From assembly GCA_015680685.1 (NCBI GenBank), contig MNCI01033650.1, positions 417,168 to 463,549 of the forward strand: a stretch of 46,382 nucleotides of DNA. Reading direction: 5' to 3'. Below the pieces are notes generated by a model. That model was not told the origin of the DNA. It worked only from the letters and a program-made list of their open reading frames with translations, and made no database searches. Each line of letters opens with the position of its first letter. Within the stretch, counting starts at the first letter, position 1. Of the stretch, positions 33,008 through 41,477 are shown piece after piece. Source of the stretch: Gnetum montanum (lineage: Eukaryota > Streptophyta > Gnetopsida > Gnetales > Gnetaceae). A program made the translations under genes and the position numbers.

Positions 33008-33214
33008 TTTAACTTATCATTGTTGTTAGCTTAGTTTGATTATTTTGGGTTATAATTTTGTGAATGGTGTAAAATAGATGTATGAACATTGTTAAGATTT
33101 AATATTATAAACTTATACATTTATACATTTTTTTTTGTTGTNAGAATAGTAATTTGTAAAGCAAGGATGCAACTATGCATGCAAACAAAGGATGTAATTT
33201 TAAAGAAAAGGAAA

Positions 33215-33500
33215 TGTAACTTGTTCTAGTTTAAGGCCATTTTGGGCCATGCGTGTCAGTTTAAAGTCATGACAGACTTTAGCAATGGCGTTCTAGTTTA
33301 AGGCCATTTTGGGCCAAAAGAAAATAAGAAAGATTTAAACTGTTTTTGTGGGTTTTTAAAATAAACCAGCCATTCTTGACCATGGCTAGTTTTATGTCAT
33401 TGTGGACAGTTGGTATTTTAACGTCTTTTCGGACAGTTGTAGTTTAACGTCATTTCAAACAAGTAGTAGTTTAACGTCATTTCGGACGAATAGTTCCAAG
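33215..33500. repeat. AGTTTAA(G/C)G(C/T)CAT repeats, right group
   Basis: Seven copies near 33,227, 33,267, 33,294, 33,388, 33,410, 33,437 and 33,466, of the form TAGTTTAAGGCCATTTTGGGCC or TAGTTTAACGTCATTTCGGAC. Right-hand partner of the group at 30,327-30,410. Confidence 0.7.
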
Positions 33501-33519
33501 TTTAATGATTGAGTAGCTT

Positions 33520-33534
33520 CTTTATTTTTTGCAG
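33520..33534. repeat. 15-bp direct repeat at right edge of the inserted block
   Basis: CTTTATTTTTTGCAG on plus, partner of 30,255-30,269. The protease reading on minus ends here. Confidence 0.55.
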
Positions 33535-34660
33535 ATTGACATGGTGTGTTGGACATGTCGGTGTAATCGTATATTCAGCGTCTCCTTCGCTAATTATATT
33601 AAAAGGCAATTTGGACCATGAGATGTCTAGGGGAATAACTCCTATGTCAACATGTCCTGATGTTTCCAAGTTTTATAATGTTTCTATATCTTTCGGGGGA
33701 TCACGGTTTGGGGATTGGTTATCACTTTGGTTTTCAATGGGTGTGGCGTCTTGTTTAAGCTTGGGAGTAATGTTATCCTATTTAGTCTTATTGATTTCGA
33801 CCTCTGAGCTTTGGTTTGTGCCTACGTGTGCTGAGGTGTTGAGTGTAGCCGCATCACCGTGTATAATGATTTCATCACCTTCATAGGGTAAGTGAATCTC
33901 TTGGTGGATGGGTGAAGATACCACTTTTAATTGGGCTAACCATGGTTGTCCCAATATCAAGTTAAATCCAAGCATCTCGTCTATGACCACAAATTCAACT
34001 GACGTGGGGAACTGGTCCCCTGCTATGAAGTCCAAAGTGAGTGTTCCTTTTACTATGACACGTGATCCATAGAATGATTTTAGGAACGTCGTGGATGTTG
34101 GTTTTATCTGCTCTGTGAGCCCTAATTGTTCAATGACGGGGAATGGTACTACGTTTGTAGTTGCTCCATCATCTACGTGCACCCTATGTATTTTAAATTG
34201 GTTTACTTGTATCGTTTTAAACATGGGTGCAGTGGTGACTTCTCCAGTTTTTTCATCTATTTTGATGTCATTTGTATGGAAGCCTAATGATTTCGATTGT
34301 GATCCTTGAGGCGAAGACATTACTGCATGGATTGAGGGTTCATTTGCTGGTAAGTCTTCAGTGACAAGGATAGATGTTAGCATTCTCACCAAGGCTTCAC
34401 GATGTACTTGAGAAGTCACCATGAGGTCATACAAGCTTAGAGATGTGTTTTTCTGTTTGAGCGCTTGTGTGACCTGCGTTAGGGCTATGGCCAAGTCTTT
34501 ACTATTGGGTATAGTTTTGTTAGTAGCAACTTGGTCCATGGGACCCAACAGTTGTATTTCATGTGGATTAGTCTTCTTAGGATCTACTGCAACTATTGAT
34601 TTTAATGTATCCGACATGTCTGATGGTTTTCCTTTATAACTCGTGCTTGGCTCATTCAGC
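33535..34660 (-). pseudogene. Aspartic protease region of element D
   Basis: Minus strand, continuous in frame with the C-terminal gag repeats. Open from 34,617 to 33,778. The active site is RVHVDDGATTNVVP near 34,160, a D-x-G-type motif, followed by a FIAGDQFPTSVEFVV strand and LILGQPWLAQ near 33,950, characteristic of plant gypsy proteases. After a TAG at 33,775 the same frame continues with one more stop (near 33,680) to the edge of the inserted block. The enzyme cuts the gag-pol polyprotein. The catalytic Asp and flap-like region are intact, so only the later stops and the inserted block break the polyprotein. Confidence 0.85.
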
Positions 34661-35434
34661 GTCTAAGCCATGGGTACAACGTTGAGGGGAGTGGGTTTTG
34701 GCGGTCCTAATTCAAGACGTTGACGTTCTTTCTCCAACCGTTCCCTTGTGAGCCTATCGGTGAGGTGTTCTCGTGAAGGTTGTGGAGGAACAGTTGGCTT
34801 CTGAATGTCAGGTTGTTTTCGAACCTGAACTACAAATGGAGTGGGCTAGGGTTGTGGTTAAACTGTTGGAGGTGATTGTGTGCCAGGGTGTTTAGGGACC
34901 CTAATGACGAATTGGGTCGGTTTTGTTTGCGGTTGAGAAGTAGGAGGTTGAAGATTAGGGTGTTTGGGTACCCTGATTACGAAGGGGGTTGGTCGGTTTT
35001 GTGATTGTACCTCTGTGGTTGCAACTGCGGGTGGCACCTGGACCATGAAGGGAGTGGGCCGGGTAGGCAGTTGTAAATTTACGGTTGCATTGACAGGGGG
35101 TACACAAATGACAAATGGCTTTGTAGGTGTAGGAGGATTGTATGTGGGATACGAAGATTGTGGGGATGATGTTGGCGCTATAGGAGAGACACGAATCACG
35201 AAAGGTTTCGTGGGGATACCCTACTCATTTCCAACATGAATCGTGTTAATAACGTAAGGAGCTTCCTTAGTATTAAGAGGATCTTTGTACATGTCCATAG
35301 ATTGATTCTGCGGTTTGACAGGGTTGGTATTGTCAAATGTTATTTCACCCCCATCAGTCATACGTTGTATGTCTTGTTTGAGGGTGAAACAATAATCAGT
35401 ACCATGCCCATTCCATTTATGTTACTCGCAAAAT
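34661..35434 (-). pseudogene. C-terminal gag of element D with zinc knuckle and PTPFVIRVP repeats
   Basis: Minus strand. Near 35,420-35,370 is a zinc-knuckle-like stretch (CE-stop-HKWNGHGTDYC, then FTLKQDIQ), the nucleic-acid-binding motif of Tat gag. From about 35,215 to 34,820 follow six imperfect copies of a 22-30 residue module centred on (K/R)PTPFVIRVP, with Pro/Gln-rich links. Then comes a Lys/Arg/Glu stretch (RLTRERLEKERQRLE) and the protease in the same frame. Three or four stops (35,200, 34,855 and nearby) interrupt it. The module repeat is not a usual part of gag that I know. Confidence 0.75.
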
Positions 35435-35435
35435 N

Positions 35436-36051
35436 TTTAGCTTCGGCCTAGTCTTGGGCACTAGGTGAAGTGGTAGGTTGGTTATGTTGTGTAGTATGCA
35501 AGTTAGATTGTTGTACAGTGGGCGGGAAAGAAGAAAGTTCAGTGGTTGGAGGTTGCACTTGTGAAATATTCATGGTGGGTGCTACTAAGGGCGGCATACT
35601 GTAAGGGGTAGGTTGTTGTTGTTGTTGTTGTCGTACTTGCGGGACGTTCATGGGTGGAATTGTAGGAGGTGGTATGCTGTAATGAGGGGGTTGATGCGAT
35701 TGCATGCCAGTTACGGTCCACTGTCCAGTTATGATTTGTGAGGAAACACCATGAACTTGTTGAGTTGAAGTGGTGAAGGGTGTCCCTTGGATTTGTATTC
35801 GTGGTATATAGTGAGTAGATGTAGAAGTAGGTATCACAGACGGCATTCCAATCACTTGGGGTGGGAAGGTCACTCCTACATTAGTTTGAGAGGGGGGTTG
35901 TTGGGGTTGTACTTGTAAGAGAGGGGATAACGTGGTGACCGAAGGAATAGTGGGGATGGGTATATTGAATTGAGCATCGGTCATAGGGAGAGTGGGAATA
36001 AGAGTGGATGCTTCTTGTTGAGGCACATGTGCTTGAGTGGTTTTAAATGAA
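35436..36051 (-). other. Gag segment copy bounded by single Ns (likely assembly join)
   Basis: A 616-bp second copy of 36,497-37,114, differing at about one base in ten, with N at 35,435 and N at 36,052 exactly at its ends. On the minus strand it encodes an intact Pro/Gln-rich stretch (192 codons, 36,026-35,448) including a poly-Gln run. It sits between the gag core and the zinc knuckle, where it breaks the reading. The N-to-N placement suggests a filled gap that drew on another family member, rather than a genomic duplication. Confidence 0.7.
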
Positions 36052-36052
36052 N

Positions 36053-36496
36053 TCTTTGAATAAATTTTTGTACAAGTTCAAGTAGTGCTTGTTTTACCTG
36101 TATTAGACTGTCCAGGGTTGCTTCAGGTTTCAGGTTGTATTTAAACCTGGTAATGAACTGGTGTAAGAGATCCTCCAAAGAGGATACAGAGTTACGAGGC
36201 AAGGCTCAGTACTAGTCTAAAGCTCTCCCAGTGAGGGACATGGTGAAAATACGTAAGATTGCATGGGGCCATGCCTGAAGCAGTAAACATTCTAGTATAA
36301 ATGTGACCAGATGGACGTTGGGGTCCCCTTCCCCATTGTATTTGGTTACTTGAGGCAAAGAAACTCCTTTGGGCAGGGTCAATGGTGGTACCGAAGAGCT
36401 AATAGGATCATCTTGGTAAAAGTTCAATACTTTAAGCTCTTTGTTGTTGGCTATTTTAAGGTGTTTTACCTCATCCGTGAGTTCTTGCATCATCTT
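36053..36496 (-). pseudogene. Gag core (capsid-like) of element D
   Basis: Minus strand. MMQELTDEVKHLKIANNKE at 36,493 gives a short coiled-coil, then LPKGVSLPQVTKYNGEGDP, HLVTFILECLLLQAW, RIFTMSLTGRALD and, after two stops where Trp codons are expected, LPRNSVSSLEDLLHQFITRF. This is the standard gypsy gag capsid region, which assembles the virus-like particle around element RNA. Confidence 0.85.
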
Positions 36497-37404
36497 TTTA
36501 GCTTCGGCCTAGTCTTGGGTACTAGGTGAAATGGTAGGTGGGTTATGTTGTGTAGTATGAAAGTTAGATTGTTGTACGATGAATAGGAAAGAAGAAAGTT
36601 AAGTGGTTGGAGGTTGCTCTTGTGGAATATTCATGGTGGGTGCTACTAAGGGTGGCATATTGTAATGAAAGGGTTGTTGTTGTTGTTGTTGTTGTTGTAC
36701 TTGAGGGATGTTCATGGATGGAATTGTAGGGGGTGGTATGTTGTAATGAGAGGGTTGATGCAGTTGCATGCCAGTCACAGCCCACTATCCAGTCATGATT
36801 TGTGAGGGAACACCCTGAACTTGTTGAGTTGAAGTGGTGAAGGATGTCCCTTGGGTTTGTATTCATGATATATAGTGAGTGGATGTAGAAGCAAGTATCA
36901 CAGATGGCATCCCAATCACTTGGGGTGGGAAGGTCACTCCTACATTAGCTTGAGGGGGGTGTTTTTGGGGTTGTACTTGTAAGAGAGGGGACAACATGGT
37001 GACAGGAGGAATAGTGGGGATGGGTATATTGAATTGAGTATTGGTCATAGGGAGAGTAGGAATAAGAATGGATGCTTCTTGTTGAGGCACATGTGCTTGA
37101 ATTGTCTTAAATGATTGCAGGGACATGGTTTCCCCCATGAAAGGGTGAAATAATGGGTTCGTGTAAGTATGNGGTCAACGGCCAGTTTAGCTTGGATTTT
37201 AACACAAATAAAATTATACTGTTCAAGCGTTAAGATGGTGAACGTGGGATCCATACCTTATAGTCTCAATGATCGACGAGATGGCCCCTGAGGGTTGACC
37301 TCACCATGAGTCACTATGGGTCCGGTGGTGGTCACAGGGTATAAGATTGACGTGCCGAGGTCAGAGATGAGGAGAGCAGAAGTATTGGGGTTTGTAGGGT
37401 CCAT
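36497..37404 (-). pseudogene. N-terminal gag of element D, Pro/Gln-rich
   Basis: Minus strand from ATG 37,404 (MDPTNPNTSALLISDLG). A stop lies near 37,258; the same frame continues at ATG 37,254 (MDPTFTILTLEQYNF) until an N at 37,172, after which the frame differs (37,138 onward). The remainder is Pro/Gln/Thr-rich with FNIPIPTIPPV and a CAA-type poly-Gln tract (GTT repeats at about 36,676-36,699 on plus). The start at 37,404 was chosen because it is the first ATG after the leader arrays with a conserved-looking reading. Confidence 0.65.
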
Positions 37405-37434
37405 TTTACGTGCTTTAAGTATGACAATGTAAAC

Positions 37435-37695
37435 TAAAAAAAAATTTGGTTAAGTGTTGGACTGGAAGCAAACAAACTTTCTAAGTGTTGGAACAACGTA
37501 TACAGGTGTAAACGTGAGAAAATTTGGCTAAGTGTTAGAACAACATATAGGTGTAAATGTGCAAAAATTTGACTAAGTGTTGTCAGCGTATAGGTGTAAA
37601 CGTGAGAAAATTTGGCTAAGTGTTAGAACAGCGTATAGGTGTAAACATGCAAAAATTTGGTTAAGTGTTGGATTGTATGGTGAACAACGTATAGG
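37435..37695. repeat. About 50-bp leader array, five units
   Basis: Units contain AAAATTTGG(C/T)TAAGTGTT(A/G)GA, ACAGCGTATAGGTGTAAACG and a G-rich link, 48-58 bp apart. Lies in the untranslated leader between the ORF at 37,733-38,473 and gag. Confidence 0.75.
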
Positions 37696-37732
37696 AGGTG
37701 AATAATAGTGTATGATGTCAAAGGTAAGGAAA

Positions 37733-38473
37733 TCAAAGTCTGAATGGTAACAGAAGAGATGAACTACATCGTATACAAGAAAAACTGAAATTTGGCCAAG
37801 GGAAATAGTTAAGATGCAGCGTGTACCTGGTGAAACAACGTATGGACGTTGGCTGTGGTGCAGATCTGCAATTGCAGGGCACAGATTTGAAGGAACAGGA
37901 CGTAGATCTGCAATGTCCAAGCGTAGATCTACACTCACAGGGTACAAATCTGGAGTGACAGGGCGTAGATCTGCGATAATGGAGGCTGGATCTGCAGTTA
38001 CAGTGCACAAATCTGAAATAATCGAGCGTAGATCTAGAAGAACAGGGTGCAGATCTGCAGTTATCGTGCGCAGATTTGAGATAACAAGATGCAGATCTAT
38101 AATGTTTGAGCATAGATCTGTAGTCACGGGGTGCAGATCTACAACAATGGGGCATAGATCTAGGATGTAGGGAAGCAGATCTATGCAGATCTAAGTGAAA
38201 GCAGGCCCTCCTTCTAGCGCCATTTTCTGTACCGTCTAAAATCGTCGGTGTAAGGCTGGAATGAAACAAACACCGGATGATCCTCGAGAGAAATACAGAA
38301 GACCCTACCTTCGCTTGAGGGCAAGCTAGAATGGACGAAGGCAGAGTGCCTTGAATGGTCCGCAAGCAGATCAAATGAGGACTTCCCCAACGTGTGCACT
38401 TTGCAATGCGTTGGGTTATACGTAAACGATGCACATTAAACGTAAACCGTAACGTACACATGCAAGATAACAT
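37733..38473 (-). CDS. Leader ORF running from LTR across the PBS into the heptad array
   Basis: Minus strand, 246 codons, no stops. ATG 38,473 (MLSCMCTLRF) is the first ATG downstream of the LTR TATA box (38,536-38,541), so it would open any 5' transcript. The ORF covers 82 codons of LTR, crosses the PBS, then encodes about 15 seven-residue units of the form RSAPC-x-x from the 21-bp array, and ends in a short tail. The overlapping frame (38,127-37,573) is also open and gives units like ADLRPVT. Because a 21-bp unit without stops keeps all frames open, the absence of stops inside the array is weak evidence; the open LTR part is stronger. Tat/Ogre elements are known to have an extra ORF before gag. 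Function is unknown. Confidence 0.4.
   Translation of the reverse strand: MLSCMCTLRFTFNVHRLRITQRIAKCTRWGSPHLICLRTIQGTLPSSILACPQAKVGSSVFLSRIIRCLFHSSLTPTILDGTENGARRRACFHLDLHRSASLHPRSMPHCCRSAPRDYRSMLKHYRSASCYLKSAHDNCRSAPCSSRSTLDYFRFVHCNCRSSLHYRRSTPCHSRFVPCECRSTLGHCRSTSCSFKSVPCNCRSAPQPTSIRCFTRYTLHLNYFPWPNFSFSCIRCSSSLLLPFRL
37862..38193. repeat. 21-bp repeat array, 16 units in exact phase
   Basis: The word AGATCT (or AGATTT, AAATCT, GGATCT) occurs at 37,862, 37,883 and then every 21 bp without exception to 38,177, with one more 10 bp later at 38,187. The consensus is roughly GCGTAGATCTGCA plus eight variable bases. Sixteen units diverged in sequence but with no indel: strict retention of a multiple of three. 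Confidence 0.95.
38204..38222 (-). other. Primer-binding site of element D
   Basis: Minus-strand TGGCGCTAGAAGGAGGGCC, five bases after the 5' LTR end. The initial TGG matches a tRNA CCA end. It differs from the tRNA-Asp type of element B; I do not assign the tRNA. Confidence 0.8.
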
Positions 38474-38535
38474 GAATGTAAATGTAAACTGAAAACGAAT
38501 AAAACTGCAATAAATCTGGGTAGAATGTAAACTAG

Positions 38536-38541
38536 TTTATA
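38536..38541 (-). promoter_or_regulatory. TATA box of element D 5' LTR
   Basis: Minus-strand TATAAA in TTGATATAAACTAG; the 3' LTR has TTTATATAAAACAG at the same place (24,014-24,019). Predicts a transcript start near 38,510 and an R-U5 of about 280 bp. Confidence 0.5.
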
Positions 38542-38939
38542 TCAAAAAAATGATTACAGAGTGCACCGGTCAGAACGTAGTTGTGGATTGATCACAAGGT
38601 AGCTGTTTAGCCCCGATGGGTGATGATGGGTGCTAGAAGATGTAGGTTTTGGATTGCAGGGAAATGCAGTGTCCAAGTCTGATGCCCAGCGTACAGAGGT
38701 TGATGCCCAGATTTTTCCAAGTCTCCCAGATTCTAGTTTCTTGTGTCTGTTTGTAAAAATTGCCAACCTCAATCTAGTGAAAAATCAAGATTTTTATAAG
38801 ATCTTGGGCGTTAGATTCAGATTTGGAAGGAGATGCATGGCTGTGAGGTGAGAAAAATTCGGATCGGGAGACAGGTGGTGCATTGACTGAGTGCAGGATA
38901 TGTTACAACTATACAACGTGCAGCATATGAGATTGGGCG

Positions 38940-39125
38940 TCAACCTTAGCGTACAAGCTCAACATCAACCTCAGCGTACAAGCTCAACATCAACCTCAGC
39001 GTACAGGCTTAACATCAACCTCAGCGTACAGGCTCAGCATCAACCTCAGCGTATAGGCTCAGCATCAACCTCAGCATGCAGGCTTAGAATCAACCTCAGC
39101 GTACAGGCTCAGCATCAACCTCAGC
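38940..39125. repeat. 25-bp array in 5' LTR of D, about 7.5 units
   Basis: Same unit as 24,418-24,560 (ATCAACCTCAGCGTACAGGC core), with two extra units. Ends at CACCTCATGAATTGACATG in both LTRs. Confidence 0.85.
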
Positions 39126-39232
39126 ATACACCTCATGAATTGACATGTTGGATGTCTGACTGTGTATGATGGTGCTTGTTCCTTGGTGCTTAAGTGCTGC
39201 TGATCCTCTAGGGTGTCTGGGTGCCGATTTTG

Positions 39233-39326
39233 NGCAGGCTCAGAATCAACCTCAGCGTACAGGCTCAGCATCAACCTCAGCATACAGGCTTAGCATCAAC
39301 CTCAGCATGCAGGCTTAGAATCAACN
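39233..39326. other. N-bounded patch of array sequence in the LTR
   Basis: Between N 39,233 and N 39,326 lie about 3.7 more 25-bp units. The other LTR has instead about 60 bp of unique sequence (AACTTCATTTTGATGCAG and on) at this point. This looks like a misplaced gap fill. Confidence 0.7.
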
Positions 39327-39919
39327 GTGCACCAAAATGTACCCAACATACACACATGAAAATGCATCATTTAGGACCCAAAATTTTATTTTCAGGTGCC
39401 TGAGATGATGCCTCATAGTTGCCCTACCTCTGGGAGTCGATTTCAAGTGAAAATCTTGCTCTTTGGTGCCTGTTTTGGTGGTGTACGTTAGTCAATGTAC
39501 ACCAAAAGGTACCCAACGTACACACATGTAAATGCATCATTTCAGGGCCCAAAATTTAATTTTTAGGAGGCTGAGAGCTTCTGGGGACCTTGGGGAAGGT
39601 CCTGGGGGGTCCAGATGCTCAATTCTGGCATGTTTTGGCTCATTTTTGGGGCCAAAAAGTTGCTATACGCTGGCCAACGTACAGCCTAGTGTGAACAGAG
39701 TATACTTGGTCAAACCCAAGTATTTTGAACCCAAAACATGAAATTCCTGATGCCGAATGTTGATGTAGTCACCCGTGGGACCTGGGGAACTCTTTCTTAT
39801 TCAATTATGCTCCGTTTGATGCTGTTTTTAAGGCTTTCAAGCTTGGTCATGCTGGGGACCAACATGACTTAGCTCAATTTTTGTCTACAAGTGTTAGCCA
39901 AAATTTTTGTGGTGTTTCA

Positions 39920-39924
39920 ATACT
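39920..39924. repeat. Target-site duplication, right copy (ATACT)
   Basis: Follows the CA end of the right LTR; identical to 23,701-23,705. Confidence 0.9.
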
Positions 39925-41010
39925 AGGCTGTTAGCATAAACCTTGTTAAGATTGCCCTCTATTTCTATATAGTGTTTGACCTAGTAAAGAAAGTGCTATT
40001 TCTTCCTATGATCCTATTTAGTAGGAGTATCTTGTGTGAGTAGATATGAGAGAAATTTGTCATACCAAATTGTGATCCTTGGCATGTGAACTTCAGTTGC
40101 CTTTGCAAAGAAAAGTTTATCTTGTAATTGATAAGAAAAGGGCTCTTTATTATTATTGCTATCCCATATTAACTAAGATAAATGATCTACAACTACATTT
40201 TTAGTTTCCTTCATGTTCACCATGGTTAAATCAAACTCCTACAAGATTAACAACCATTGTATAACATGGGGGCTTACCACTAGCTTATTCATTAGGAAGC
40301 AAAGTGTGCTATGATTAGTGTGCATAAAAATTTAATATCAAAGTACATAGTGCCTAACTTTTTTTAAATCATACACCACCACCATGAGTTTCTTTTTTAT
40401 AGTGATCTAATTGAGTTGTGTACCCACAATGCTTCTACTTACACAATGGATATAATATGGTCATTTTTAATCATTTATTTATGTTAGTATCATTTCCAAT
40501 GCATAGTCAAATGCATCTATCATGATGTGAAAAGATTTATACCAATTAGGGATGTGTAACATGGATGTTTTTATGAGCTTCTATTTCAAGTGTTAGAATG
40601 TATTTTTGCATTCTTTGATCCACTTAAAGGCTACATCCTTCTTGGTAAGCTCAACTTGTAGCTTGGTGACTGTAGAGAAGTTTTCAATAAAATGCATGTG
40701 GTAACTAGTATGTCCAAGGAATGATCTTACATCATTGACAGTTTGAGGTCATTTGATGATTCCTTGGATAACCCTTATCTTTTCAAGGTTCACATTAATT
40801 TCTTTCCCTAAAATTCTATCTCCTAAGAAATGCTTTCTTGCATCATTAAGTGGCTCTTTTGCTAATTGAGCCATAGGTTTATCTCCATGTACTTTTTTAG
40901 TAGTTACTTAAGATGATTCAAAGCATGCTCAAAATCAACTCTATGGGTGGAGAAGTCATCCATAAACACTTCCACACCACTACCAATATGCTATTAGAAG
41001 ATACTTATTA
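39925..41010 (-). pseudogene. RT (end) and RNase H of Athila-like element C (5' half of a split pol)
   Basis: Minus strand. Near 40,970-40,950 is VEVFMDDFS, the RT active site in the form usual for Athila, then FEHALNHLK, a VRSFLGH segment near 40,720 and a thumb region. RNase H follows with MIDAFDYALEM near 40,510, an HYVL segment, NHSTLCFLMNK near 40,310, and TMVNMKETKNVVVDHLS near 40,200. Stops and shifts are frequent. The fragment ends exactly at the ATACT duplication; its integrase continues at 23,700, beyond element D. On its upstream side RT is cut at about 41,010 by unrelated LTR-like sequence. Confidence 0.8.
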
Positions 41011-41166
41011 GGTTCAAGAACTTAGAAGGAGGGGATGAATAAGTTCCTCAAATCGCAAGAAACACCTGATACATAAACACAAGAATTACATGGTTCCCCA
41101 ACTTGGGTACTCCACACTCAAAGGGCAAATTCCTTGCATATCTTTAAACTTTATTTCTTCTAAAAA

Positions 41167-41477
41167 GTGGTTTAGAGGACATCATAACCTTTACAAAGTT
41201 TGAGCTCTACTAAGGAGAGTTTCATTGCTATGACAACTCTCAACCCTACAAGGTTTGAACAAGCTCAAAAGTGGTTTGAAGAGCACTGTATGCTATATAG
41301 GCTCTGAGCTATGCTTTGGAGTGTTTCATCACTATGAAACCTCTTAGCCCCATAAGGTCCCAACAAGCTCAGAATGTGGTTTCAAGGATCCCACAACCTT
41401 TTCAAAATTGAGCTTCACTTTGGAGTGTTTTTATGTTGCAAACCACTCAATCTCATAGGATCCCAACAAGCTTAATA
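41167..41477. repeat. Three tandem units of 104, 105 and 102 bp
   Basis: Units start at 41,167, 41,271 and 41,376 with GTGGTTT and share GGAG(A/T)GTTT, CTC and CAACAAGCTC words. Divergence between units is about one base in four. Confidence 0.75.

Larger units (their letters stand above)
30270..33519. mobile_element. 3.25-kb inserted block between protease and RT of element D
   Basis: Splits the otherwise continuous gag-protease and RT-integrase readings. Neither strand encodes retroelement proteins. Plus-strand contents in order: TTTAAGGCCAT-type repeats, eight degenerate GGGGTCAGCGT / GGGGCAACGT units, a TATAAAAG box (31,382), a GCAGCGTGAAC minisatellite, a 49-codon ORF (31,924), a donor-like site at 32,091, an acidic terminal ORF (to 33,007), and more TTTAACGTCAT repeats. 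It could be an intron-like spacer, as known between pro and RT in the related Ogre elements, an inserted transposable element, or a captured antisense gene. Minus-strand splice sites are poor: no convincing GT start, and an A-rich rather than U-rich end. The shared repeat words suggest it has long been part of the family. Confidence 0.55.
23706..39919 (-). mobile_element. Element D: near-complete Tat-lineage Ty3/gypsy retrotransposon
   Basis: 16.2 kb, transcribed on the minus strand. In transcript order: 5' LTR (38,228-39,919), PBS, leader with 21-bp and 50-bp arrays, gag (37,404-34,660), protease, a 3.25-kb inserted block, RT, RNase H, a second RNase H domain, integrase, 3' non-coding region, PPT, 3' LTR (23,706-25,349). 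TG...CA ends and the perfect ATACT duplication prove one insertion event into element C. The second RNase H after the gypsy one is the mark of the Tat clade. The first 246 bp of the two LTRs differ at roughly 24 positions by eye, nearly all transitions, so the insertion is old. Each ORF carries a few stops or shifts and the copy is defective. Confidence 0.93.
38228..39919 (-). mobile_element. 5' LTR of element D
   Basis: 1692 bp from TGTACCGTCT to GGTGTTTCA on plus, matching 23,706-25,349. Longer mainly because the 25-bp array has two more units and because of an N-bounded patch at 39,233-39,326. U3 occupies most of it: the minus-strand TATA box is about 300 bp from the inner end. Confidence 0.95.

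Noticed and set aside
30270-33519. Simple GT-AG intron of element D on the minus strand
   Set aside because: Only weak donor candidates (such as GTCAATC) at 33,535 and an A-rich acceptor side at 30,270. Kept as an alternative in the feature rather than called.
37862-38193. CRISPR-like array
   Set aside because: The 21-bp and 25-bp arrays have no unique spacers, lie in LTR or leader sequence, and the DNA is plant retrotransposon.
38891-39169. Plus-strand ORF with 25-residue repeats (also 24,314-24,526)
   Set aside because: Produced by the 25-bp LTR array, whose period is not a multiple of three, and antisense to the element.
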